Positions 15,224-21,497 of a stretch of DNA of 23,327 bases are shown here, one piece after another. The translations under genes and the position numbers were made by a program. The DNA comes from Clostridiales bacterium UBA1389 (lineage in GTDB: Bacteria; Bacillota; Clostridia; Oscillospirales; CAG-382), in assembly GCA_002305335.1 (NCBI GenBank), contig DBQR01000012.1, positions 1,338 through 24,664 of the forward strand, in the 5' to 3' direction. Every line of letters begins with the position of its first letter. Position 1 is the first letter of the stretch. The notes beneath the pieces were generated by a model that saw only the letters and a program-made list of their open reading frames with translations, was not told where the DNA came from and made no database searches.

Positions 15224-15946
15224 TTAACCTTCGTATGCCGCCTTGTCGCAGACAAGAATAACGTCGCCGTGGAGCTTAAGCAATGTTGCGGGGACAGAGG
15301 TGGTTATTCTGCCGTCAAGCATTTTGCTTACCACGAAATGCTTGTTTTTCCCCGAAGCAAGGACGATTATCTTTCGTGCCTTCATAATCGAGCCCATGCC
15401 CATGGTTACGGCTTTGGTGGGAACGTCGTCCTTTGAAGCAAAGAAACGGGCGTTGGCCTCTATGGTGGACTCGGTGAGTCCGGTCAGGTGGGTGCCCACA
15501 TACAGTTCCTCTTCGGGTTCGTTAAAGCCTATATGGCCGTTCTGACCGACGCCGAGCACCTGAAGGTCGATTCCGCCGGCTTCGTCGATGGCTTTGTCAT
15601 AGGCTTTGCCCTCCTCTTCGGGGTTTTTGGCAAGGCCGTTGGGAACATGGGTTCTTGCCTTGTCGATATCCACATGGTCGAAGAGATTCTTATTCATGAA
15701 ATAACGGTAGGACTGGTCGTGGTCGGGGGACAGGGGATAATATTCGTCAAGGTTGAAGGTGGTAACACCTTTAAAGGATATTTCTCCCGCCTTGTTAAGC
15801 CTTATAAGCTCCTCGTACATCCCCACCGGGGTGGAGCCGGTGGCAAGACCGAGAATGCAGTCGGGCTTTTCCTTAAGCAGCTTTGCTATTATTTTTGCCC
15901 CTTCCTTTGACATTTCCCCATAGTTTTCGGTAACGATGATTTTCAT
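15224..15946 (-). CDS. nagB: Glucosamine-6-phosphate deaminase
   Basis: NagB converts glucosamine-6-phosphate to fructose-6-phosphate plus ammonia, the last committed step of amino-sugar catabolism in the cytosol. The 240-aa length is that of the short Firmicute type. Motifs: phosphate loop LGLATGSTPVGMYEEL (about residues 32-47), TFNLDEYYPL with the catalytic Asp at about 67, and GVGQNGHIGFNEP with the ring-opening His at about 138 and Glu at about 143. The Asn in QNGH replaces the Asp of the E. coli enzyme; I recall Asn there as usual in Firmicute homologues. The ATG follows GGAGG by 6 nt. It is a single-gene unit with its own promoter and terminator; no nagA or transporter gene adjoins it. 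Confidence 0.95.
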   Translation of the reverse strand: MKIIVTENYGEMSKEGAKIIAKLLKEKPDCILGLATGSTPVGMYEELIRLNKAGEISFKGVTTFNLDEYYPLSPDHDQSYRYFMNKNLFDHVDIDKARTHVPNGLAKNPEEEGKAYDKAIDEAGGIDLQVLGVGQNGHIGFNEPEEELYVGTHLTGLTESTIEANARFFASKDDVPTKAVTMGMGSIMKARKIIVLASGKNKHFVVSKMLDGRITTSVPATLLKLHGDVILVCDKAAYEG

Positions 15947-16006
15947 TTTATTCCTCCTGTAAAGGTTGTGTATTAATGGTATATCCGTATAAAATAACCT
16001 AAAGGA

Positions 16007-16035
16007 ATTTTATCACAATGAATCGTCAAAATCAA
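16007..16035 (-). promoter_or_regulatory. Probable nagB promoter
   Basis: On the minus strand TTGATT (16030-16035) and TAAAAT (16007-16012) are separated by 17 bp, with TGA before the -10 (extended). The predicted leader is about 55 nt. It diverges from the rph promoter at 16068-16095. Confidence 0.55.
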
Positions 16036-16067
16036 CCCTTGGGGGAAAAATACCGGAAAATGTCTTG

Positions 16068-16095
16068 TTGACTTTTTTTGGCGTCAGGCTATAAT
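16068..16095 (+). promoter_or_regulatory. rph promoter
   Basis: TTGACT (16068-16073) and a perfect TATAAT (16090-16095) are separated by 16 bp. The predicted leader to the ATG at 16128 is about 25 nt and includes the ribosome binding site GAGGGTGG. Confidence 0.78.
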
Positions 16096-16127
16096 AAGTA
16101 CATAAAACTGTTGTGAGGGTGGATATA

Positions 16128-16850
16128 ATGAGAATTGACGGCAGAAAAAACGACGCTTTGAGAAATATTGAAATAATAACCGACTTTACCGAAACCGGCG
16201 GCGGTTCGGTGCTTATTAACTGGGGGAAAACAAGAGTGCTGTGTACCGCTCTGCTGGAAGAGGGAACGATGCCCTTCCTTACCGGTACGGGAAAGGGCTG
16301 GCTTACCGCCGAATATGCCATGCTGCCTTCCTCAACCACGGTAAGAAAAAAGCGGGAAACATCCAAGCCCGACGGAAGGTCCACCGAAATAAAGCGGATA
16401 ATCGGGCGTTCCCTGCGGGATGCGGTGGACTATGACAAGCTGGGAGAAAAGACTATCTGGATTGACTGCGACGTGCTCCAGGCCGACGGGGGAACCCGCA
16501 CCGCCTCGGTTACCGGCGCATATGTGGCGCTGGTTTTAGGGGTAAGAAAATGGCTTAAAGCCGGTCTGATAAGCGAAAATCCCCTTGTCCATCAGATAGC
16601 CGCCGTTTCGGCGGGGATAGTCAATGAGGAAGTAATGCTTGACCTTTGCTATCAGGAGGATTCCTCGGCACAGGTGGATATAAACATCGTGGCCGACGAA
16701 ACCGGCTCCTTCATCGAGGTGCAGGGGACCGGGGAGGGGCGTTCCTTTACCCCGGAAGAACTTAAAAAGCTTATAACCCTTGCCCAGAAGGGGATTAAGC
16801 AGATAATGCTTATACAGAATCAAGCCCTTAAAAAAGCGGCGGCGGAATAA
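16128..16850 (+). CDS. rph: Ribonuclease PH
   Basis: RNase PH is a phosphate-dependent 3'-5' exoribonuclease that trims the 3' extensions of tRNA precursors in the cytosol, usually as a hexamer. Motifs across the 240 aa are the N-terminal MRIDGRKNDALRNI, the arginine-rich SDGR/RSTEIKRIIGRSLRDAVD stretch, DCDVLQADGGTRTASVTGAYVAL, and the C-terminal IEVQGTGEGRSFTPEEL. The ATG at 16128 is chosen over a GTG 15 bp upstream because GAGGGTGG precedes it at the right distance and homologues begin MRxDGR. Its TAA overlaps the ATG of the following zinc-ribbon gene (TAATG). No rdgB-like gene, its frequent neighbour, is present. Confidence 0.96.
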   Translation: MRIDGRKNDALRNIEIITDFTETGGGSVLINWGKTRVLCTALLEEGTMPFLTGTGKGWLTAEYAMLPSSTTVRKKRETSKPDGRSTEIKRIIGRSLRDAVDYDKLGEKTIWIDCDVLQADGGTRTASVTGAYVALVLGVRKWLKAGLISENPLVHQIAAVSAGIVNEEVMLDLCYQEDSSAQVDINIVADETGSFIEVQGTGEGRSFTPEELKKLITLAQKGIKQIMLIQNQALKKAAAE

Positions 16851-17227
16851 TGTTTTTCATAATCGGGGTAACACAAAAAGAAAAGCCCCTTGATTTCCGG
16901 CAGAACCTTACCTGTCCCGCCTGCGGGAGATACGGGGCGGTTGAGGTTTTTATGGTCTTTACGGTGCTTACCCTGTTTTTTATCCCGGTTTTTAGGTGGA
17001 ATAAGAGGTATTATGTTAAGCTGTCCTGCTGCGGCGGTGTTGCGGAGATAGATAAAGCAACCGGCGAAGGGATTGAAAAAGGCAGGATTTTTGAGATTGA
17101 TACAAGCAAGATGCATTTTGACTGTTTTAACAGAGTCGGCTTTAAAAAGGTTTGCCCCGAATGCGGTTACGGTACAGCGGAGGATTTTGCCTTTTGCCCC
17201 AAGTGCGGACGAAAATTTTCAAAATGA
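16850..17227 (+). CDS. Small zinc-ribbon membrane protein
   Basis: This 125-aa protein has two cysteine clusters flanking a hydrophobic segment. The first CxxC is in LTCPACGRYG (about residues 22-25), followed by FMVFTVLTLFFIPVFRW (a likely membrane helix) and then KLSCCGG. The second ribbon near the C-terminus is VCPECGYGTAEDFAFCPKCGRKF, a typical double CxxC zinc ribbon. It belongs to the loose group of zinc-ribbon family proteins of unknown function. Its ATG overlaps the rph stop codon (TAATG), so its translation probably depends on rph. Whether it has anything to do with RNA processing is unknown. Confidence 0.8.
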   Translation: MFFIIGVTQKEKPLDFRQNLTCPACGRYGAVEVFMVFTVLTLFFIPVFRWNKRYYVKLSCCGGVAEIDKATGEGIEKGRIFEIDTSKMHFDCFNRVGFKKVCPECGYGTAEDFAFCPKCGRKFSK

Positions 17228-17250
17228 AATACACAGCTTACGCTGTAGGT

Positions 17251-17313
17251 AAAAAAGCCTTCCCCCGGAGGGGAAGGTGTCAGACGCAGGCTGACGGATG
17301 AGGGGCAGTGCCG
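17251..17313 (+). repeat. Element A, copy A3 (double hairpin)
   Basis: AAAAAAG, then the hairpin CCTTCCCC-CGGA-GGGGAAGG, then the second stem GTCAGNC-GCA-GGCTGAC, then GGATGAGGGG and CAGTGCCG. Read on the minus strand, the first hairpin is followed by CTTTTTT, so it could terminate transcripts coming from the UPF0210 gene before they run antisense into the zinc-ribbon gene. Confidence 0.75.
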
Positions 17314-17354
17314 TATATAAGGGAAAGAAGAAACGAATAAAATCCTCAGCTTCG

Positions 17355-17484
17355 TTTCGGATGAAATCCGCCTGCAGCGAGTGACAATCCCTCCGGCTCG
17401 GCTACGCCTCGCCACCTCCCTTTGCACAAGGGAGGCTAATTTGGGTTGTGTTTTTCTGCCTTGGCATTTCGGATGAAATCCGCC
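17355..17484. repeat. Pair of 18-bp direct repeats (17355-17372 and 17467-17484)
   Basis: TTTCGGATGAAATCCGCC occurs twice, 94 bp apart, on either side of element B2. Each contains the small palindrome CGGAT-GAA-ATCCG. It resembles the palindrome at 83-99 (GGCGGAT/ATCCGCC), so the three may belong to one family of short repeats. Confidence 0.55.
17383..17437 (-). repeat. Element B, copy B2 (double hairpin, inverted)
   Basis: On the minus strand the copy starts AGCCTCCCTTGTGC and AAAGGGAGG, as in B1, then has a second stem GGC..GGC-GTA-GCC..GCC, then GGAGGGATTGTC. It lies 70 bp from A3, so A and B elements occur together here as they do at 12329-12698. Confidence 0.7.
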
Positions 17485-17499
17485 GGCTTACACCGGCGG
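17480..17499 (-). terminator. Weak terminator-like hairpin after the UPF0210 gene
   Basis: CCGCCGG and CCGGCGG form a 7-bp GC stem with a 6-nt loop, 4 bp after the stop codon at 17503. It is followed on the minus strand only by ATTTC, so it lacks a proper U-tract. Confidence 0.35.
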
Positions 17500-17502
17500 T
17501 AT

Positions 17503-18861
17503 TTAATTTTTCAGGCTCTGCAAAGGAGCAGGAATTCTTCCGCCGCGGTTTATAAAATCCCTGCTTGACTTCTGATGTACCGCAATAACCGGCGCGGTGC
17601 CCAGCAGGCCGCCGAATTCCACCGTTTCCCCCACCTTTTTGCCTATGGCGGGGATGATCCTCACCGCCGTGGTTTTGCCGTTTATAACCCCGATAGCCGC
17701 CTCGTCGGCGATAATGGCGGCAATGGTTTCCGCCGGGGTGTCCCCGGGGATGGCTATCATATCCAGCCCCACCGAACAGACGCAGGTCATTGCCTCTAAC
17801 TTGTCGATGGTCAGTTCCCCCGACTTGGCGGCGGCAATCATGCCCTCGTCTTCCGAAACGGGGATAAATGCCCCCGAAAGCCCCCCCACATGGGAGGATG
17901 CCATTATTCCGCCCTTTTTGACGGCGTCGTTCAACAATGCCAGAGCGGCGGTGGTGCCGTGGGTGCCGCAGACTTCCAGCCCCATTTCCTCAAGAATCCT
18001 TGCCACGCTATCCCCCACCGCCGGGGTGGGCGCAAGGGATAAATCCACTATCCCGAAGGGGACCCCCAGCCGGTCTGAGGCTTCCTTTGCCACCAGCTGC
18101 CCCATACGGGTTATCCGGAAGGCGGTTTTCTTTATTATATCCGCCACCACATCAAAGGATTCCCCTTTTACCTTCTGTAAAGCGTGGTGAACCACGCCGG
18201 GACCCGAAACCCCCACGTTTATGGTGCATTCGGGTTCCCCCACTCCGTGGAAAGCCCCCGCCATAAAGGGATTATCCTCAACGGCGTTGGCGAACACCAC
18301 GAATTTGGCACAGCCCGAACAGCCGGAATCCTTTGTAGATTCCGCGATTTTTTTAATTGTAGTACCCATCTCCGCCACCGCGTCCATGTTTATGCCGGTG
18401 CGGGTGGATGCCACATTCACGCTGCCGCAGACGATGTCCGTTGCCGCCAGAGCTTCCGGCAGAGAGGAAATAAGCCTTTTATCGCCGAGGGTATAGCCCT
18501 TCTGAACAAGGGCGGTATAGCCGCCTATAAAGTCAACGCCGCATTCCTTGGCGGCTTTGTCTAAAGTGACGGCATATAAAACACAATCCTCCGACTCGGC
18601 GGATTCCGCCACAAGGGAGACGGGGGTGACCGAAATCCGCTTGTTTACGATGGGAATGCCGTATTCCCTTTCGATGGATTCGGTTACCTTTACAAGATTC
18701 TGAGCCTTTTTTGTTATCTTGTCATATATCTTTTTGCAGCTTTTGTTTATATCCGAATCGCTGCAGTCCCGAAGGGATATCCCCATGGTGACGGTTCTAA
18801 TGTCCAGATGCTGCTTGTCAATCATCTGTATGGTCTGAAGTATGTTGTTTATGTTAAGCAT
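17503..18861 (-). CDS. UPF0210 (PFL) family protein
   Basis: This 452-aa protein of the UPF0210/DUF711 family is related in fold to pyruvate formate-lyase-type barrels but has no proven reaction. Family stretches are LDIRTVTMGISLRDC near the N-terminus, GVSGPGVVHHALQ, MGQLVAKEASDRLGVPFGIVDLSLAPTPAVGDSVA and CSVGLDMIAIPGDTP. Full length, no damage seen. The reading frame starts with TTG at 18867, but the ATG at 18861 is chosen because AGAGG lies 6-7 nt before it and the family begins around LNINNIL. It follows the ACT-domain gene by about 9 bp. The two families are very commonly adjacent, suggesting the ACT protein senses a ligand for this one. Confidence 0.9.
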   Translation of the reverse strand: MLNINNILQTIQMIDKQHLDIRTVTMGISLRDCSDSDINKSCKKIYDKITKKAQNLVKVTESIEREYGIPIVNKRISVTPVSLVAESAESEDCVLYAVTLDKAAKECGVDFIGGYTALVQKGYTLGDKRLISSLPEALAATDIVCGSVNVASTRTGINMDAVAEMGTTIKKIAESTKDSGCSGCAKFVVFANAVEDNPFMAGAFHGVGEPECTINVGVSGPGVVHHALQKVKGESFDVVADIIKKTAFRITRMGQLVAKEASDRLGVPFGIVDLSLAPTPAVGDSVARILEEMGLEVCGTHGTTAALALLNDAVKKGGIMASSHVGGLSGAFIPVSEDEGMIAAAKSGELTIDKLEAMTCVCSVGLDMIAIPGDTPAETIAAIIADEAAIGVINGKTTAVRIIPAIGKKVGETVEFGGLLGTAPVIAVHQKSSRDFINRGGRIPAPLQSLKN

Positions 18862-18870
18862 ACCCAACCT

Positions 18871-19140
18871 CTAAATCGTATGCATGGCGTCGAAAATATC
18901 CGTCCGCTGGAGCCGTATATCCAGCCCTCTGCCTTCGCCGTAGACCTTAAGGTGCGCCGAGACGGTTTCCATATCCCTGCCGCTGGTGGCAAGGTCGACA
19001 ATCATCATCATAGTGAAATAGCCCTGCATAACCGTCTGGCTTATGTCAAGGATATTTACGTCAAGTTCGGCAAGTTTTGTGCAAACCCCGCCGATAATAC
19101 CGATCTGGTCCCGTCCGATTACCGTAACCAATGCCTTCAT
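18871..19140 (-). CDS. ACT domain-containing protein (UPF0237)
   Basis: This 89-aa protein is essentially one ACT domain: MKALVTVIGRDQIGIIGGV, then AELDVNILDISQTVM and FTMMMIVDL. It is the UPF0237 type, related to the GcvR-like ACT regulators that bind amino acids. AAGGT lies 7 nt before the ATG, and a fully consensus promoter lies 33-60 bp upstream. It is first in a two-gene unit with the UPF0210 protein. The ligand is unknown; an amino-acid or other small-molecule sensing role is inferred from the fold. Confidence 0.92.
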   Translation of the reverse strand: MKALVTVIGRDQIGIIGGVCTKLAELDVNILDISQTVMQGYFTMMMIVDLATSGRDMETVSAHLKVYGEGRGLDIRLQRTDIFDAMHTI

Positions 19141-19172
19141 AATTGTTACCTTCTTACTTTTCAGATTGAAAA

Positions 19173-19201
19173 ATTATAGCATATGCTTTAGGTTTTGTCA
19201 A
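19173..19201 (-). promoter_or_regulatory. Consensus promoter of the ACT-UPF0210 operon
   Basis: On the minus strand TTGACA (19196-19201), exactly 17 bp and TATAAT (19173-19178), with TGC before the -10. Both hexamers and the spacing are ideal, suggesting strong constitutive transcription. It begins 15 bp downstream of the terminator of the preceding unit. Confidence 0.88.
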
Positions 19202-19215
19202 TAAAAGGCGATAAT

Positions 19216-19246
19216 CAAAAAGCACACCGCTTTTTTACGGTGTGCT
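19216..19246 (-). terminator. Intrinsic terminator of the oadB operon
   Basis: AGCACACCG and CGGTGTGCT form a perfect 9-bp stem with an 8-nt loop, followed on the minus strand by TTTTTG. It lies 12 bp after the stop codon at 19259. Confidence 0.92.
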
Positions 19247-19258
19247 TAATCTGTTATG

Positions 19259-19423
19259 CTATTTCTTTTTCCTTTCGGTAAGCTTGTTCAACAATACGGT
19301 AACGCCGATTATAGCCAGCACCACCACGAATATACCCACCATACCGAAGATTATTTTGTCCCAGACCTGCAGAAACTGTTCGGGACGGAATTCCACTTTT
19401 GCTTCCAATAATTGAGGTAACAT
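19259..19423 (-). CDS. Small single-helix protein, OadG-like gamma subunit
   Basis: This 54-aa protein starts MLPQLLEAKVEFRPEQ, has one transmembrane helix (about residues 26-46, GMVGIFVVVLAIIGVTVLL) and ends with a basic tail, KLTERKKK. Size, topology and position directly after an OadB-type gene fit the gamma subunit of sodium-translocating decarboxylases, which anchors the complex. The helix carries no motif that would prove this. GGAGGA lies 9 nt before the ATG, and the start is 24 nt from the oadB stop. A strong terminator follows. OadG is normally longer, around 80 aa, so this is a short form. Confidence 0.72.
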   Translation of the reverse strand: MLPQLLEAKVEFRPEQFLQVWDKIIFGMVGIFVVVLAIIGVTVLLNKLTERKKK

Positions 19424-19447
19424 GTTAAATTCTCCTCCTTTACCTTA

Positions 19448-20581
19448 CTATTTCGCGAAGAAGGCTAAGATAAGACCGCCGGCAACTACCGAACAAATCT
19501 GTCCCGAAACATTCACGCCGATTGCCTGCATAAGCAGGAAGTTCTGGTTGTCCTCCTTAAGCCCCATCTTATGTACCACACGGGCGGACATGGGGAAGGC
19601 GGAAATGCCGCAAGCGCCTATCATGGGGTTAATCTTATTCTTTACAAAGAGGTTGAGGACTTTCGCAAACAGCACGCCGCCTACGGTATCGAATATAAAG
19701 GCGATAAGGCCGAGACCCAATATCAAAAGTGTTCCGCCGGTAAGGAACTTGCTGTAATGCATCTGGGTGGCAATGGTGATGCCGAGAAATATTGTAACCA
19801 GATTCGCCAGCACCTTCTGGGCGGTGTCGGACAGGGAGTCAAGCACGCCGCATTCTCTTATAAGGTTGCCGAACATCAGAAAGCCCACAAGGGCAACGGA
19901 TTTGGGGGAAACAAGACCGGTTATAATGGTAATGCAGATGGGGAAAATAATCTTTGTGGTTTTAGATATTTCCTTCTGAACATAGGGCATTCTTATAAGC
20001 CGTTCGCTTTTGCTGGTAAGCATCCTAATAATAGGCGGTTGAATTATCGGTACGAGAGCCATATATGAGTAGGCCGCCACCATTATTGCACCTGTATAGT
20101 TGGATGCCAACTTGTTTGCCACCACGATGGCGGTAGGACCGTCGGCTGCTCCGATGGTGGCAATGGACGCCGCGTCGTTTATATCAAAAAACAGTGACGC
20201 CATACCGAGGGTAAAGAATATGCCGAACTGGGCTGCCGCCCCGAAGAGCATAAGCTTTGGGTTGGATAGCAGGGGGGCGAAGTCTATCATCGCACCTATG
20301 CCGATGAAGAGAATCAAGGGGAAAAGCTCGTTGGCAATGCCAGCGCCGTATAATGTGTCAAGAGCGCCTTCTTCTCCGCCATAGGTTAAAACACCCGACA
20401 AAGGCAGGTTTACCAATATTGCGCCGAACCCCATGGGTAAAAGCAAAGAGGGTTCCATGTTCTTTTTTATGGCAAGGTAAACTAAAATTCCGCCGATAAT
20501 CCACATTACCAGCATTTTTACCCAGTCATCCCACTTCATTTCGAGAAACTGTGGGAGATAATCCGACAAAAACTCTTCCAT
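19448..20581 (-). CDS. Sodium ion-translocating decarboxylase beta subunit (OadB family)
   Basis: This 377-aa polytopic membrane protein is the Na+-channel subunit of biotin-dependent decarboxylases (oxaloacetate, methylmalonyl-CoA, glutaconyl-CoA), which couple decarboxylation of carboxybiotin to Na+ export. Signature stretches are IGAMIDFAPLLSNP, IGAADGPTAIVVANKL (with the essential Asp), MALVPIIQPPIIR and CGISAFPMSARVVHKMG near the C-terminus. GAAAGGAAA lies about 7 nt before the ATG. The next gene encodes a 54-aa helix protein like a gamma subunit, but no carboxyltransferase alpha or biotin carrier gene is nearby, so which acid is decarboxylated cannot be told. It has its own promoter and terminator. 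Confidence 0.92.
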   Translation of the reverse strand: MEEFLSDYLPQFLEMKWDDWVKMLVMWIIGGILVYLAIKKNMEPSLLLPMGFGAILVNLPLSGVLTYGGEEGALDTLYGAGIANELFPLILFIGIGAMIDFAPLLSNPKLMLFGAAAQFGIFFTLGMASLFFDINDAASIATIGAADGPTAIVVANKLASNYTGAIMVAAYSYMALVPIIQPPIIRMLTSKSERLIRMPYVQKEISKTTKIIFPICITIITGLVSPKSVALVGFLMFGNLIRECGVLDSLSDTAQKVLANLVTIFLGITIATQMHYSKFLTGGTLLILGLGLIAFIFDTVGGVLFAKVLNLFVKNKINPMIGACGISAFPMSARVVHKMGLKEDNQNFLLMQAIGVNVSGQICSVVAGGLILAFFAK

Positions 20582-20633
20582 AAATCGTTTCCTTTCACTA
20601 TAAAAGCACCTTTTTCACAAAAATGTTCAGTAT

Positions 20634-20662
20634 AATATAGCACTATAATATAAAAAAATCAA
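20634..20662 (-). promoter_or_regulatory. Probable promoter of the oadB operon
   Basis: On the minus strand TTGATT (20657-20662) and TATATT (20634-20639) are separated by 17 bp, with TGC before the -10 (extended). The predicted leader is about 45 nt. Confidence 0.6.
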
Positions 20663-20775
20663 GATGGAAACCCCTATTTAACAGATTATTAACGTTTGGT
20701 GCAATTTTTTGATTTTTATTAACAATATGCATTGAAGTTTTTATACAAATGCTTTTCTGAATGAATATACCTGTT

Positions 20776-20801
20776 TAAAAAATCAGATAATAATATCTGA
20801 T
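20776..20801 (-). terminator. Intrinsic terminator of the sfsA-GNAT unit
   Basis: ATCAGATA and TATCTGAT form a perfect 8-bp stem with a 4-nt loop, followed on the minus strand by TTTTTTAAA. It is AT-rich but has a full U-tract. It follows the GC hairpin at 20837-20856. Confidence 0.75.
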
Positions 20802-20836
20802 ATAGTTTTATTTTAAAAAGAAATATCAATTAAACA

Positions 20837-20856
20837 CCCCCGGAACATCCGGGGGC
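20837..20856 (-). terminator. GC-rich hairpin downstream of the ART-like gene
   Basis: CCCCCGG and CCGGGGG form a strong stem around a short loop, about 28 bp after the stop codon at 20884. The following TGTTTAATT is a poor U-tract, so it may work together with the next hairpin. Confidence 0.5.
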
Positions 20857-20883
20857 AGTCTTTGCAATGTAATATAAATATAA

Positions 20884-21480
20884 CTAACGGTTATCCTTTC
20901 TCCGAATTTGCTCCCATTCCTCCATTATGCGGGATTTTTCATCATAATGTGATATAGCATATTCCCATGAGGCGGGAAAATTTTCCCTGATAAAAGCTCC
21001 CTTTGAACCATCCGATGAGATTAAATCATTTTTGAAAATGTAGTTGACCATCATGTTAAAAATGCGCTCATTTTCACTTTGAGACTGGTTTTCATATCGG
21101 TTGACCACAACTTTTCCGGTTTTAACATAATATCGGATTTCCTGATAGACATCGGGTATAAATTCGCAGCATTCAACTTCAATATCCTTTTCGGAAACAA
21201 CTATCTCCCTTGATTTACCGGGGGTAAACAGACCGGTATCAAGGCATTTGTAAAGGTAGCCGCCCTTTCCGCCGTAAAGCTTTTCAAGTTGATCGGGAAA
21301 CTGCTCATCATATTGAATTATCCCGTCTTCCCTAACGCCGCAGGTAACCCAGTTTATATCCTTATCAATAATATAAAAAAGGGCATAGGCTCTGTCGGGT
21401 GTCAGGTAAACAACGGGATTTGCCTGTAATTTTGTAATTCCGGCTGCCGTTGTGCCGTGGTAACAGTAATTGCAATTCAT
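20884..21480 (-). CDS. Uncharacterised protein with ADP-ribosyltransferase-like N-terminus
   Basis: I do not recognise a named family. The 198-aa protein begins MNCNYCYHGTT, followed by VVYLTPDRAYALFYI, LYGGKGGYLYKC and EIVVSEKDIEV. A Tyr-His-Gly-Thr strand, then a Leu-Thr-Pro/Tyr helix, and a later acidic position recall the H-Y-E layout of small ADP-ribosyltransferase folds such as KptA/Tpt1 or DUF4433-type proteins. This is an inference by eye. The C-terminal half is charged and probably helical. The ATG at 21480 is preferred over 21492 because GGAAG lies 5 nt before it and nothing suitable precedes the first. It follows the tandem-GNAT gene closely, so both are probably on the sfsA transcript. 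Target and activity are unknown. Confidence 0.7.
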   Translation of the reverse strand: MNCNYCYHGTTAAGITKLQANPVVYLTPDRAYALFYIIDKDINWVTCGVREDGIIQYDEQFPDQLEKLYGGKGGYLYKCLDTGLFTPGKSREIVVSEKDIEVECCEFIPDVYQEIRYYVKTGKVVVNRYENQSQSENERIFNMMVNYIFKNDLISSDGSKGAFIRENFPASWEYAISHYDEKSRIMEEWEQIRRKDNR

Positions 21481-21497
21481 TTCCGCTTCCATAATAT

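Larger units (their letters stand above)
20582..20883. other. AT-rich intergenic region between the oadB unit and the sfsA unit
   Basis: These 302 bp hold the oadB promoter (20634-20662), an AT-rich stretch with nothing recognised (20663-20775) and two terminator-like hairpins for the minus-strand unit to the right (20776-20801 and 20837-20856). No gene longer than a few codons with a ribosome binding site is seen. Confidence 0.8.

Noticed and set aside
17167..17427. 86-codon open frame on the minus strand over A3 and B2
   Set aside because: It overlaps the zinc-ribbon gene's 3' end and then runs through repeat elements; the translation shows no domain and no start signal.
20663..20775. A promoter or small RNA gene in the AT-rich gap on the plus strand
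   Set aside because: Only scattered TTGATT/TATAC-like hexamers without a good pair were found, and there is no plus-strand gene downstream.
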